In this document: piece after piece, positions 1 to 10,276 of the stretch | Position numbering within the stretch: the first letter of the stretch is position 1 | How the letters are laid out: the number at the start of each line of letters is the position of its first letter | Source of the DNA: Bugula neritina | Lineage: Eukaryota; Bryozoa; Gymnolaemata; Cheilostomatida; Bugulidae | Assembly (NCBI GenBank): GCA_964035545.1 | Contig: OZ037769.1 | Location: 7,687,929-7,751,928 of the forward strand | DNA length: 64,000 nt | Reading direction: 5' to 3' | Translations under genes and position numbers: made by a program | Notes under the pieces: generated by a model | Databases searched by the model: none | Told to the model about the DNA's origin: nothing | Seen by the model: the letters and a program-made list of their open reading frames with translations, nothing else

Positions 1-3000
1 GTACGACCGTATACTGGAGAACATGGCACCCTGGCAGACGGGTCATGTATCCCCTTTTATGGTATTATCGAGCTCCCTGGGCGTGTCCGAGATCAGGCTG
101 TACAGGAGACCTTTATCATAGGTCAACTGGAGGAAGATGCTATCCTCGGAATGCCCTTCTTGAAGCAACACCAGTGCCGAATAGATTTCAGTAAATCGGT
201 GGTGCTGATGGGCGGGCGAGAACTCGCCTGTGTGGATAAGTTTGGGCGTCCTCTGGTGGGCGGTGTTCAGGTAGTTCGAAACTGCACCGTACCCGGACGC
301 TCCAGAGCTACTATCCACTGCCGAGTGAACAGCAACCGGATAGCCAGGCTCGGGGTCGTTGAAAGCGCGCACGAAAAGATCCAACTCGCCAGTAGTTTAA
401 ACCGACTAACTGAGCGAGGGGAGGTCTTAGTGCAGTGCGTCAACCCCTTTACCGAGCCCATTGAGCTCCCAGCTGGGTCAATGCTGGGCCGGTTCCATTC
501 CGTCCAGGAAGAGGACGTGGGCCCGTCGCTGGGTGACGCGACGGAGGCACCCCCTCGACACCCTATTCAGGGACGAGGGGCAGTCCCAACACATCTCCGG
601 GAGTTATACGAAACAGCCAGTGGCGGCTGCGCGAGTAACAGAGAACGCCAAGCTATGGCCAAGTTACTACGCGACTACGGTGATGTGTTCAGCAGCGGAG
701 AGCATGACGTGGGACTGACTGGAATTGTCAGACACGAAATACCGCTGACTGCAGGGACAACCCCTGTCCGGCAGCCCACGCGCAGGCTGGGGCCGGAGAA
801 AGAGAAGGAGGTTAGCCGACAAGTACGGGATCTTCTGGACCGGGGACTGATAGAGCCCGCCCATAGTGCGTGGAGCTCGCCAGTCGTACTGGTCCGGAAG
901 AAAGACGGCAGTTGGCGGTTCTGTGTGGACTACCGCAAACTCAATAGCGTAACCATACAGGACGCCTACCCTCTACCTCGTATTGACGAGTCATTGGACG
1001 CCCTAGCCGGCAGCAAGTACTTCAGTACGTTAGACTTGCTAAGCGGCTATTGGCAGGTTCCTCTGAGTCCCGACGCCCAAGAGAAAGCGGCGTTTATCAC
1101 ACGGGACGGTTTGTGGAAGTGGAAGGTGCTGCCCTTCGGGTTAACCTCCGCCCCAGCCACCTTCCAGAGGCTGATGGAACAAGTCCTTAGCGGACTCCAC
1201 TGGAAGACACTGCTGGTCTACCTCGATGATGTCATCGTAATCTCTCCAGACTTCGAGACACATGTCAGTCGTCTGCAGGAGGTTTTCGAGAGACTCCGAG
1301 GTGCCGGTCTTAAGCTCAAACCTTCCAAGTGCGCTCTATTGCAGCCGGAGGTCAAGTACCTGGGGCACGTTGTCGGTCGAAACGGCGTGGCAACGGATCC
1401 CGAAAAGGTACGGGCAGTAGAAGACTGGGTCACCCCCCAAGACTTGACCGGACTCCGGGCTTTCTTGGGGCTGGTAGGGTATTACAGGCAATACATACCA
1501 GACTTTGCGGGCATAGCCCAGCCGTTAAACCGGCTCACCGCAAAGGGAGTGACGTGGCAGTGGACCCCAGTCGAACAAGAAGCGTTCGACCGCCTCAAGG
1601 GCTGCCTACTAACGGCGCCCATCTTGGCCTACCCAGACCCCACTCTGGAGTACATCCTTGACACAGACGCCAGTGACCAGAATGTTGGCGCTGTGCTGTC
1701 ACAAGTGCAGGAAGGCCGAGAGGTAGTAGTAGCCTACTACAGCAAGTCTCTCTCACCCGCTGAACGAAATTACTGCACTACCCGCAAGGAGCTGCTGGCA
1801 GTAATCAAGTCAGTGAAGCACTTCAGACCATACCTATATGGCAGGAAGTTCCGGCTGCGTACGGATCATGCCTCGCTGATCTGGTTGTGCAGGAGAGCAG
1901 AGCCCTCTAGTCAGGTCGCCCGGTGGCTCGAAATCCTAGCTGAATTCTCGTACCGGATCGAACACCGACCGGGCAAGAGACACAGCAATGCGGATGGGTT
2001 GAGTCGCCGACCTGACGGAGGTTGCAAACAGTGTCTCAACATCGAGAGGAGGGATGGAGGTCCCCCACGATGCGAGTTGGAGACGCTGGCTCATCACGGA
2101 GCATCATTTGACTGGGATCAAGGTCAACTCAGGCAAAGAGTTGATGAATCCCCGGAGGATGTACAAAACCTCCGCGCCAACCCTGTACTGGCCGGTAATG
2201 TTCGAGAGCTGAAGAAGCTCCAAGAAGAGCTGCCTGGAGTCGTGGCAGACATATACCGGGCCAAAAGGGAAGGGCGACGACCCAGCGAGGAACGCATACG
2301 ACAGGGATGCGCCGAGTTCCGGCTATACTGTCAGCGTTGGGACTCGCTGCGGATCGGGCAGGATGGGTTGCTAACCATCTCTCTAGCTGCCAGCGGCAGA
2401 CACCCGGAAAGGAAGAGGGTAGTCTGCCCCACAGCCATCCGCCGTGAGTTGATTTGGGATACTCACAAGCAGGCCCACGCAGGGGTCAAGCGAGTGATAT
2501 CCAAATTACGACTCCGGTGGTATTGGCCGCAGATGGAGCGTGACGTCCGGCTCAGAGTCAAACAGTGTGAGATCTGCCAGGCCAGTAAGCATAGCCGCCC
2601 CCCTGGTGAAGCAGGACGGCGGAGGCTATATGCTGGTAGGCCCTGGCAAGTAGTCGCTGTAGACCTGGTCGGACCCATGCCCCTGACCCCCAGAGGCAAT
2701 AATTGGATCCTAGTACTAACCGACCACTTTACTAGGTGGGTGGATGCTCTGGCTATCCCAGATGCATCAGCCCCGACAGTGGCCAGGGCGCTAGACCAAC
2801 ATGTATTCTGTTATTTTGGGCTCCCCGAACAGATACACTCTGATCAAGGCGCTCAATTCCAGTCTCAACTGATGAGCGACCTTTGCTGCCTCTGGGGAGT
2901 AAATCAGAGCAGGACCACCCCCTACCACCCTCAAGGTAACGGGGTGGTGGAGCGCAACAACCGGATGCTAGGTGATGCACTCCGGAGTCTCCTCCTTGGA

Positions 3001-4128
3001 CGAGGTCAAGAGGAATGGGATACGGTGTTGCCGCAAGTCATGCGTGCATACCGTAGCACCCCACACACCAGTACTGGTGAGACCCCAAACCTCTTGATGC
3101 TCGGGAGAGAGACTCGTGTCCCTGACCATCTCACCTATCACGTTCCAGAGCAAGATAACTCAGTCCACGAGTATGCCAGTGAACTAGTGGAACGGATGAA
3201 GGCCGCACACGATATACTGCGCCAACAGCAGTGGAAGGTGCGGCACGAAGATTCCGATGAACCACCTCTCTATCAAAGGGGAGATAAGGTGTGGATGGTC
3301 AATTACCGTAGGCGCCGCGGACAGGCTGATAAGCTGAAGCCTAAGTTCGTAGGCCCCTACGTGGTCGTCGAGGCTATGCCCAATCATACGTACAAGATTG
3401 AGCGCTCAGGACAGGTGTCTATCCAGAATGAGTCTCGCTTGAAACCGTATTGGGCTAGCCCTGACGGAGTGGGAGAAGCCCCCCCGTTGTTAGAGCCCAG
3501 GAGGCAGACAACGACGCGCGGGCGACGGCGGCATGGACCTGAATACGAAGTGGTCATACCGCGGGAGGAAAACTTGGTGAGAGAGGAGCGGCAGCTTTTG
3601 TCAACAGAAGCGTGTCCGCCACCGCCAAGTCTAATTCCATCACTTCCAGAAACCGAGCCGGTTCCGGAAGTGCAAACCCCCACGGAGGGAGGGGCTCCAT
3701 CCGGAGAACAAGAAGAGGTGACCACTAACGGTGAAGTAGAGACGCCATTAGAGGCCCCTACTAACGAACCGGCAAGCGTGTCACCCCCCCTAGAAAGGGG
3801 ACAGCGTACGAGGAAACCCCCACCGTATTTGAAAGACTTCATATGTGACTGCATTAGAAGCGGCGCACATGAAAGTCTAGGGGAAAACCGTACGATAAAA
3901 TGTTGGAGTTGTGAACCCCACGCAAATATCAACTTTTGCGAGGGCGGAATAGTGGGAGGAATTAATGCGCGTAAAGCAAATAGTTCCGACCTCGTGCCTC
4001 AGAAACGATGCTCAGCCTTTTCTTATGCTGACATCGCCAAAGGCAGACGTATCTCACAACCAGCTCCAACCTTACCAAGAACGTTGAGTATGGACATTAA
4101 TACCGAGTTCCCAGGTAAGCCAGTATAA
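1..4128 (+). CDS. pol: Gypsy pol polyprotein (protease end, RT, RNase H, integrase), 5' partial
   Basis: The frame is open from base 1; the first ATG (151) is internal, so the real start is upstream. In order: the end of an aspartic protease (ILGMPFL at about 148-168); reverse transcriptase with FCVDYRKLN, LPFGLTSAP and the catalytic YLDD at 1219-1230; RNase H beginning with the DTDAS motif near 1660; integrase with an HHCC zinc site (His codons 2464 and 2476, Cys codons 2566 and 2575), a DDE triad at codons 2662, 2842 and 2950, and a chromodomain-free GPY-like end (KFVGPYVV near 3343). After the usual proline-rich end near 3830 the frame continues for about 100 codons, a cysteine-containing tail I do not recognise. 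Domain order RT-RH-IN places it in Ty3/Gypsy. All catalytic residues checked are present, so the enzyme may be active. Confidence 0.95.
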   Translation, partial: VRPYTGEHGTLADGSCIPFYGIIELPGRVRDQAVQETFIIGQLEEDAILGMPFLKQHQCRIDFSKSVVLMGGRELACVDKFGRPLVGGVQVVRNCTVPGRSRATIHCRVNSNRIARLGVVESAHEKIQLASSLNRLTERGEVLVQCVNPFTEPIELPAGSMLGRFHSVQEEDVGPSLGDATEAPPRHPIQGRGAVPTHLRELYETASGGCASNRERQAMAKLLRDYGDVFSSGEHDVGLTGIVRHEIPLTAGTTPVRQPTRRLGPEKEKEVSRQVRDLLDRGLIEPAHSAWSSPVVLVRKKDGSWRFCVDYRKLNSVTIQDAYPLPRIDESLDALAGSKYFSTLDLLSGYWQVPLSPDAQEKAAFITRDGLWKWKVLPFGLTSAPATFQRLMEQVLSGLHWKTLLVYLDDVIVISPDFETHVSRLQEVFERLRGAGLKLKPSKCALLQPEVKYLGHVVGRNGVATDPEKVRAVEDWVTPQDLTGLRAFLGLVGYYRQYIPDFAGIAQPLNRLTAKGVTWQWTPVEQEAFDRLKGCLLTAPILAYPDPTLEYILDTDASDQNVGAVLSQVQEGREVVVAYYSKSLSPAERNYCTTRKELLAVIKSVKHFRPYLYGRKFRLRTDHASLIWLCRRAEPSSQVARWLEILAEFSYRIEHRPGKRHSNADGLSRRPDGGCKQCLNIERRDGGPPRCELETLAHHGASFDWDQGQLRQRVDESPEDVQNLRANPVLAGNVRELKKLQEELPGVVADIYRAKREGRRPSEERIRQGCAEFRLYCQRWDSLRIGQDGLLTISLAASGRHPERKRVVCPTAIRRELIWDTHKQAHAGVKRVISKLRLRWYWPQMERDVRLRVKQCEICQASKHSRPPGEAGRRRLYAGRPWQVVAVDLVGPMPLTPRGNNWILVLTDHFTRWVDALAIPDASAPTVARALDQHVFCYFGLPEQIHSDQGAQFQSQLMSDLCCLWGVNQSRTTPYHPQGNGVVERNNRMLGDALRSLLLGRGQEEWDTVLPQVMRAYRSTPHTSTGETPNLLMLGRETRVPDHLTYHVPEQDNSVHEYASELVERMKAAHDILRQQQWKVRHEDSDEPPLYQRGDKVWMVNYRRRRGQADKLKPKFVGPYVVVEAMPNHTYKIERSGQVSIQNESRLKPYWASPDGVGEAPPLLEPRRQTTTRGRRRHGPEYEVVIPREENLVREERQLLSTEACPPPPSLIPSLPETEPVPEVQTPTEGGAPSGEQEEVTTNGEVETPLEAPTNEPASVSPPLERGQRTRKPPPYLKDFICDCIRSGAHESLGENRTIKCWSCEPHANINFCEGGIVGGINARKANSSDLVPQKRCSAFSYADIAKGRRISQPAPTLPRTLSMDINTEFPGKPV

Positions 4129-4145
4129 GTCTTGTATTCCTATTC

Positions 4146-5219
4146 ATGGAAACGGGCTCGATGCCAGTAAATTCTGAACTAATTCAGCAGATTGAATCAG
4201 AATTACTGGGAACCACGTTTCATGTGAATGACGATGAAGACACTGTAATGGCCGATGGTCTGTTAGACCTGGAGCTAGACACTGTTCTTGGTCAGTCCAC
4301 ACATGATTCATCAGTTCCTCGAGTGCATTCCAAAAGCTGTGACTCTCAGGCTAGCAACGGTCGACAGTCACTAGAATTAGGTTGTAAAGATCCACCGCGA
4401 TCTAACACTAATTCTACTTTTGTAGACACACTCGCGCCCGTCTCTCCGGGCATGCCTTCTCTAGAGATGGCGTGGGACTCAGAGCCGGCCCCAACAACTT
4501 CTACAACCAGGCAACTGCCACCCCAGTTGGAAGCAACCTTCAACTGGATTACCCCTGCCACAGAGAGAGAGATCAGGACCCATCAAGGAGGTGAGGGTAA
4601 TCGTGAATGCAACCTCTGCCAGCAGCGATTCACGACCCACCGCAGACTAAAAGTACACTTGCCGCAACACTACATCACCACTTTCTGCCCTTGCGGAGAA
4701 TATAGCTACAATCGTGATTACCTGTTGCGGCACCAACGTACTATGCAGTGTTATCAAGGGCATGTCTATGAAGTAGACGAATCATCCTATCCTGCCTTTC
4801 TCAACGCCATCAAACCACTCATCACTGACTCAGCTCGGCTATCTCGCCTGGAGCAAGGCTTCCCTTCCCCGCGACCCATCATCTCTGGAGCCGCAGATAA
4901 ACCTACACAGTCTACTAACTCTCCACCTCACAGTCCTATACGCATGCCGCATACCTTTCCTCGTGTCGTACTACAGAGAGTAGACACAAATGCGTATACA
5001 CTCCCTCCTCCCCTTCCATCCTCAGAGCGGAAAAGACACAGGCAGCCAACTTCCTCTCGCTCGTCCCCCTGGGCCCGTAACCTACGTGAGGTAGAAGCTA
5101 GGGCGCATGACTTGGAGCAAGAAGTGTACAGGCTGGCCCCACGGGTACAGGCAGCATCCAGTGAACTCAAATATTTACAGGAGTCTATTAAACGCATGAA
5201 GCGTGCGGCCCGCAGTTAA
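4146..5219 (+). CDS. Extra ORF of Gypsy element: C2H2-type zinc-finger and coiled-coil protein
   Basis: A 357-residue ORF between pol and the 3' LTR, where env sits in env-bearing elements, but with no signal peptide or membrane segment. Residues about 150-200 hold one canonical finger (CNLC, 12 residues, then H-X3-H) followed directly by a variant C-X-C-X12-H-X5-C finger (FCPCGEYSYNRDY). The N-terminal part is acidic and Ser/Thr-rich, the region after the fingers is proline-rich and basic, and the last 45 residues form a charged heptad-like coiled coil. A nucleic-acid-binding role, in packaging, targeting or control of the element, is inference. Its start could be the ATG at 4146 or 4161, or it could be spliced in frame to pol. 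Confidence 0.8.
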   Translation: METGSMPVNSELIQQIESELLGTTFHVNDDEDTVMADGLLDLELDTVLGQSTHDSSVPRVHSKSCDSQASNGRQSLELGCKDPPRSNTNSTFVDTLAPVSPGMPSLEMAWDSEPAPTTSTTRQLPPQLEATFNWITPATEREIRTHQGGEGNRECNLCQQRFTTHRRLKVHLPQHYITTFCPCGEYSYNRDYLLRHQRTMQCYQGHVYEVDESSYPAFLNAIKPLITDSARLSRLEQGFPSPRPIISGAADKPTQSTNSPPHSPIRMPHTFPRVVLQRVDTNAYTLPPPLPSSERKRHRQPTSSRSSPWARNLREVEARAHDLEQEVYRLAPRVQAASSELKYLQESIKRMKRAARS

Positions 5220-5477
5220 CTCGAGTCTACCTACAACTCCCTACTACTCATTCCCCTACCTCTCTGTGGCATTCCCTACCGTAATGGTGGCACGTACTCT
5301 ATATGTAGATAGGATCTTCTCTTGCTTATTACTTAGTGCACGTTATATATACCTGTATATTTTTTACCAGTTGTTGTTTTTTTTGTATATACTTTTATAC
5401 TGTTCTCTTACCCCCCCACAACGAAGTATACGTTTTTTTATGTGAATCTTATTTTATCAGAAAGTGGGCTTTCTGCT

Positions 5478-5488
5478 GGAGGGGGCAG
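5478..5488 (+). other. Polypurine tract of the Gypsy element
   Basis: GGAGGGGGCAG lies directly before a TGTGG that looks like an LTR start. In LTR elements this is where plus-strand DNA synthesis is primed. Confidence 0.6.
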
Positions 5489-5766
5489 TGTGGTGGCTCG
5501 TGGAGCTACCAGCAACACAATACGCAAGGTTGCGTATTGACCCGGAACAATGTATTAGCCAATTAGCTAAGCTGTTTGATAAGTAATAGTAGCCGCTTCG
5601 CGCTACTAGCTCAGTTGAGGATAGTGTTGTAAACTAAATAGACGTGCGTATCATTACTGTTGTACATTGGATTTTTATTATGTATTCTTGTATTAAATAT
5701 AACGATATCTACTCGACTTAACCGGTGAAGTTTCTCTAGTGTTAAATAGACTCTCTTGGTGGCACA
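5489..5766 (+). repeat. Probable 3' LTR of the Gypsy element
   Basis: Begins TGTGGTGG right after the purine tract and ends GGTGGCACA, giving TGT...ACA ends over 278 bp. It holds a 7-bp stem (TAGTAGC with GCTACTA near 5587-5608) and an AT-rich stretch with ATTAAA-like signals. The 5' LTR is outside the window, so the ends cannot be confirmed by comparison. Confidence 0.55.
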
Positions 5767-6014
5767 TCAACCCTAAAACTGAAAACTATAACATTATTCC
5801 TCAATAGCTCATCATATTGTTTCAATATATATAAATCTGAGATTTGGTATAAAATGTGAAAAGCTATTTTTGAATTTACAAAGTATTTCTATGGGCAAAG
5901 TTTTTCAGTCTGACTACCAACAGCCGCAATAGCACAACTATGATTACATAAATGTAATCTCTATGTTCTTGTAACCATAATATGTATTGTTATGATATTT
6001 AATCTTCCCGGTAG

Positions 6015-9000
6015 GTGATCACTCAGCAAGAACGAAATCTGTAGTCAAATTGCCATTAGAATCACACCAAAAGAGTGAAGAATTATCTACCCTTTTTTCC
6101 TCTCGACTCAATCTAAACCTCACAGGGGTAAATGACTCCACATGTCCCCACGCCTCATCTTCAGGTAATGAATTTAAGTGGTATATTTTTCAATAATGAA
6201 CAATGAGTTACAAAAACTACGAGATTTAAATGCCGAGATAAAAAACCATCAAAAGGAATAGGATATTTTAATTACTGTCCATGAAGGCTTTTAAAGCCTA
6301 AAATTAAAGTCAATTTAGAAAAATAACTGAACCTGCACTGTTAAATTTATTCAATTCGATGTAGCTAATAATTGATATTGATGGAGATTGCTTTTGTACA
6401 TGAATCATGGCAAAATGTAAATACTGTATATGTGAATGTTTTGATTATGTAATGAAGAAACTGGCGGAGTGGCGAGGAGTCCCAATACAGTAAGTGGTGA
6501 TGACATAGAACCAATTGACATTGATGCGATCAAATCAGAGCTAGAACTGACCTTTACTAACATATATTGCTACTTCAATATGCTCCAAGCCATTTCAGAT
6601 GACAACGATGTAGATCACCATAGATTTGTGAAATTTATTCAGCAGGTTGGTTTGAAATGCTAGTGGATTTCCTTAGCTCCAAGGCTAAAATTTGGATGCC
6701 CTTGCACTTTTTCCACGTGCAAGCTCCATGCAATAATAGTTTATTCTGTTGAAACTTTTCTTTAGCCACTTGTGTTGTTAAGTTTGAATAATTGATTTCT
6801 TGTCTAAGGTTATGAAATAGTGCCTAAGTTTATTAAATTTTAGTCTTTGCTACTTTATCTGCTGCATATTGTTTACTTTGTTCTCCTGTTCTTTCCAGGT
6901 TGAACACAAACAGACAGAACTAATAAACGACAGTACGTCATCCCTAGAGTGCAGCAACTTGGCGATAGATCTGGCTTACAACCTAGTTGTCACAGCTTCA
7001 TATATAAACCTCATTTTTGCTTGGGAATCTGGTATGTTTTTCTAAAAGTCTGACCTATCATGGTAACATTCTATCTTTTGGAAAGTATTTATTCATGATC
7101 TTTACATGTTTAAACTGGATAAACTCATGCAGGCTTCATTTAAATGATTGATATTGAATAGTATTTAATTGGTATTGAATCGTACCTTTCAGGTAAACTT
7201 TGCGTAGGAAATGAGCTTATTGATATTGCTATAACTGCAGCACAACATATGTTAGAGTTTGCTCACGAAACACAGAAGAAGGCTGTTGAGGGTTGTGTGG
7301 AAGTGAGTATATTACTCTGCACTTGGTGGGTGACTAACTGGGTGGGTTAGTCACTTGGTGGGTTAGTCACTTGGTGGGTTAGTCACTTGGTGGGTGAGTC
7401 ACTTGGTGGGTGAGTCACTTGGTGGGTGACCAACTGGGTGGGTGAGTCGTCTCAAATTATTGAAAACTTAGAACGAGTAAAAAAGAGGAAACACTTAGCA
7501 ATCTATATTTTTGTTTATATTATTATTTATGTATTATAATGTATATTTCAATGAATAAAAATATTAGTTCTGTGAAATAATTGACTATAGTTAAATAATG
7601 TCGTGTATAGAAACTGGTACTGGTGATGCAGAAGTTCTGCCTTACGACAGTGGTGAGTCAAACTGGAAACTTGCCAAACTTGACAACCGGCCAGAAGAAA
7701 GTGCTGTCCAGGATAAAACGGGTGATGCAGTCATTAGACGAGGACAGGTCGTCTACAAGTTCTACCAACAGTTATGACTCATTGTAAGGCATCTAATTTC
7801 TAATATCTACTATGTTAGAAGTTGCAAATTTGTATGCGTTAATTCTTTTGGTTATATTTCTTGTAAGAATACGTGCTTATTAGCATCTTGTTTCAAGTAT
7901 TTGTTTCAAATTTCTCCATGTTCATATGTTGTCATTGAAAGGTATTAAGACTCACTAAAAATTGATGTTTTTTTTAAATTTCCTTGGCATATTTTTTTTT
8001 AGATCATGCTGTATCTTTACTACAATTCTAATTAGTTAGTTTGTGACCATCACTATAAAAACATGTGTGACTGAAGTTTTTTAATTAGTAAGTTGCATAG
8101 AATGGTGAATTCTTTTAGAGAAGATGATCAAGATATTGTTGAAGCAATTCAAAAGGCAAAAATATTTGGACAGCAAGTTTATAAAGACGCCGTTAGCCAC
8201 ACTAAAGTTACGGAGTATGGTAAGACACACCAATATACTGATACGTAACTCTAACATGCCATACAAATCACTGTCATCACTTGAAATAACGCATGGTTTG
8301 ATTGTAACTTTTGTTTGAACTTAGGAGGTGGGTTTGACACTAGTCACATTCGGTCGTATTATATTTTATTTAATGCAAAAACAATACCTTTCATTAACTC
8401 TTGTTTGTACATCTTATAATTTACCCAACTAGAGTGCTGAGCTTTTGTATACGTTGCTGTTCAAGTCATTCACGATAATATATTGCTTTTTTTACATAAC
8501 TGGATGTAACCATTGCTGCAACGTGCTGAATAAATTTAATATGTTATATAAAATATAGTTCACCCAAATCTGCATTACTGCTTGGGCTCATGAAACTAAA
8601 TAGGAGTTACTTTACCTTGTCCACAAGTGTCTGTAATAATATTTCAGAAGAGGCAAATGAGAATAACAATGCAGACAACCCCGAACTCTGTGCTGCCTAC
8701 ACAGCGGATGATTCCACAGCTGCAGGTTTGTGGTTCAGCTATTAGCACCGACTAAACTATAAAATACCTAGAATAACCTCCCAGTATACTTTCTGTTTGT
8801 TTTATAAAGTATTGGATCTTCCTTACTTAAAACACTAGACATAAGTAAGGCAATAGTACTAAACACAACACATTAATACCTCAACTTCTAATGTTTTGGC
8901 TTGCCAGAAAAAGCTGAACTCGCTAGAAGCAGCACAAAGTTGGGAGTCATTGAGTGCAGTTTTGTATAGATATTTATAAGTATCCAAACTTCAACTCCCA

Positions 9001-10121
9001 ACTCCAAATTGGATACCCTCCTCAACCACTGCACTTGATGACCACCAACTTTGTGCTGCTTCAATAGCTTTTCTAAAAAGCCAATCAAGTCATATATTTA
9101 TTTGAGACTAAAAAGACTGCTGTTGGGGTTTCTTTGCTTCATCTAGCTAGCATTGTCAACAATAATGTTGCTGACCATCTACTTCTGTATTTCAAATAAC
9201 TCAATTAGAAAGTCTGGATACCGAATCAGCAGAAGGGAAGTCTGCAGATATGGATGATTTGCTTCTGTTTACTAAATGCAGCCCATTTGCAGACGTGTGG
9301 AGGTTATACGCAGACAACTCGGATCTAGTTGCTTTGTTCAAAATTCAAAATTGTCACCGTGAAGAGTGCTTGAAGCAGCTACCCAATAGTTTCACTGTAT
9401 GTAATACGCTTCATAAATTATTAACAACTTTTAATATTATATTTCATATTAATTAACAGCTTTTTAAAGTTTAGATAGTCATTTTATTATTTAAAATCTC
9501 ATGCTAAAATATTTTAAAAATTTGGGTATATATTAAATGACATGTTAGGCACTACATTTTGCATATAGCTGTTCAGATTTATATGGATGTTGATAAATTC
9601 ACCACGCTACTTGATTTTTTCAAAGTTGTTTGATAAATGCACATTTCATATTTAAGCATTGCACTATTCCAGTAATAAAATGGATGCTTCATACTCCTGC
9701 ATACTTGTAGATGCTGTGTAATTTAGAAGCATTATCCCACAGTGTAGTGTGCAGTTGCATTGCTAATGAAGCTGACCAGTCTAATGACTGTTTCCACATA
9801 CTACAGAGTCTCGTTAGCAGGCAGAGGTATGTGCTACAGTCTACATGCTACTCTATTCAAATGGCATACATGTCATAAAGCAGACAGCATTTCATATTCA
9901 AAGACATCTCATGTACTTAACAGAGCTTCTTGTGTCTCTTTAGCTTGAATTCTGACGAAATCACGGTGTTGCAACAAATAGTTGGGAGTTTTCAAGATGT
10001 GGAGGATAGAATTTCTAAATTATTTGATGTTTGTGAAGAAGAAATGGTTAAAGTTATGAGTGATCTTGAGCACAATTCCATATCCCCTGAAGAAGGTGAA
10101 AGGAATCCAACTCTAGCATAA
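6015..10121 (+). CDS. Multi-exon gene of unknown family, 5' end unresolved
   Basis: Exons joined by phase: 6015-6164 (tentative), 6458-6645, 6899-7031, 7193-7302, 7611-7783, 8119-8219, 8648-8725, 9209-9396, 9711-9826 and 9944-10121 (stop TAA). Every junction has GT and AG and keeps frame; AATAAA follows at 10213. From 6458 on the product is about 421 residues, rich in helix-forming and acidic stretches (for example EDDQDIVEAIQKAKIFG and DRISKLFDVCEEEM), with a Ser/Asn-rich linker (RSSTSSTNSYDS) and no signal peptide or membrane segment. No in-frame ATG lies early in exon 6458-6645 or in exon 6015-6164, so a first exon is missing: it lies either in 5767-6014 or beyond the Gypsy element. I do not recognise the family. 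The last five exons could in principle be a separate gene, but shared phases argue for one. Confidence 0.6.
7321..7448 (+). repeat. Minisatellite, about 16-bp unit
   Basis: Repeats of TTAGTCACTTGGTGGG and variants (TGAGTCAC, TGACTAAC). It starts about 18 nt after the splice donor at 7303 in the unknown-family gene. Confidence 0.9.
8893..9085. mobile_element. Foldback (hairpin) MITE-like element in an intron
   Basis: Arms of roughly 60 bp at about 8893-8959 and 9029-9085 are inverted copies. The best block is GAAGCAGCACAAAGTTGG on the left against CCAACTTTGTGCTGCTTC on the right, and the match continues to TTGGCTT / AAGCCAA at the ends. The inner part has its own short inverted repeat (TATCCAA / TTGGATA). 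It sits in intron 8726-9208. No coding capacity. The flanks show no convincing target duplication. Confidence 0.75.
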
Positions 10122-10212
10122 GGGCAATGCTGTGCTGAATGCCAGATTATAATATTCCTCAAAATTTTACCAAACTATTTTGAGATCCAAGATTCCAAAA
10201 AATGCTTGTTTG

Positions 10213-10218
10213 AATAAA
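10213..10218 (+). terminator. Poly(A) signal of the unknown-family gene
   Basis: AATAAA 92 nt after the stop at 10121. It faces the P2X poly(A) signal on the other strand. Confidence 0.6.
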
Positions 10219-10270
10219 AACAAAACACTGTTATTTTTAACAAAATGTGTAACTTTACATCTAAAATATG

Positions 10271-10276
10271 TTTATT
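10271..10276 (-). terminator. Candidate poly(A) signal of the P2X gene
   Basis: TTTATT on the plus strand (AATAAA on the minus strand), 333 nt past the P2X stop. Cleavage 15-25 nt further on would place the two convergent 3' ends within about 20-30 nt of each other. Confidence 0.45.

Larger units (their letters stand above)
1..5766 (+). mobile_element. Ty3/Gypsy LTR retrotransposon, 5' part cut by window edge
   Basis: The 3' portion of a Gypsy-type element: pol open from the first base, a second ORF 17 nt after the pol stop, a purine-rich tract and a probable 3' LTR. Gag, the primer-binding site and the 5' LTR would lie before base 1. Neither long ORF has an internal stop, so the copy looks young. 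Its base composition is clearly richer in G and C than the AT-rich DNA that follows, as expected for a recent or horizontally acquired insertion. The outer boundary rests on the LTR call; the target-site duplication cannot be tested because the 5' end is missing. Confidence 0.9.

Noticed and set aside
4185-4190. CTAATTCAGCAG as a splice acceptor for ORF3
   Set aside because: Better pyrimidine context than the 4167 site, but joining it to the 4114 donor is out of phase and meets a stop at once.
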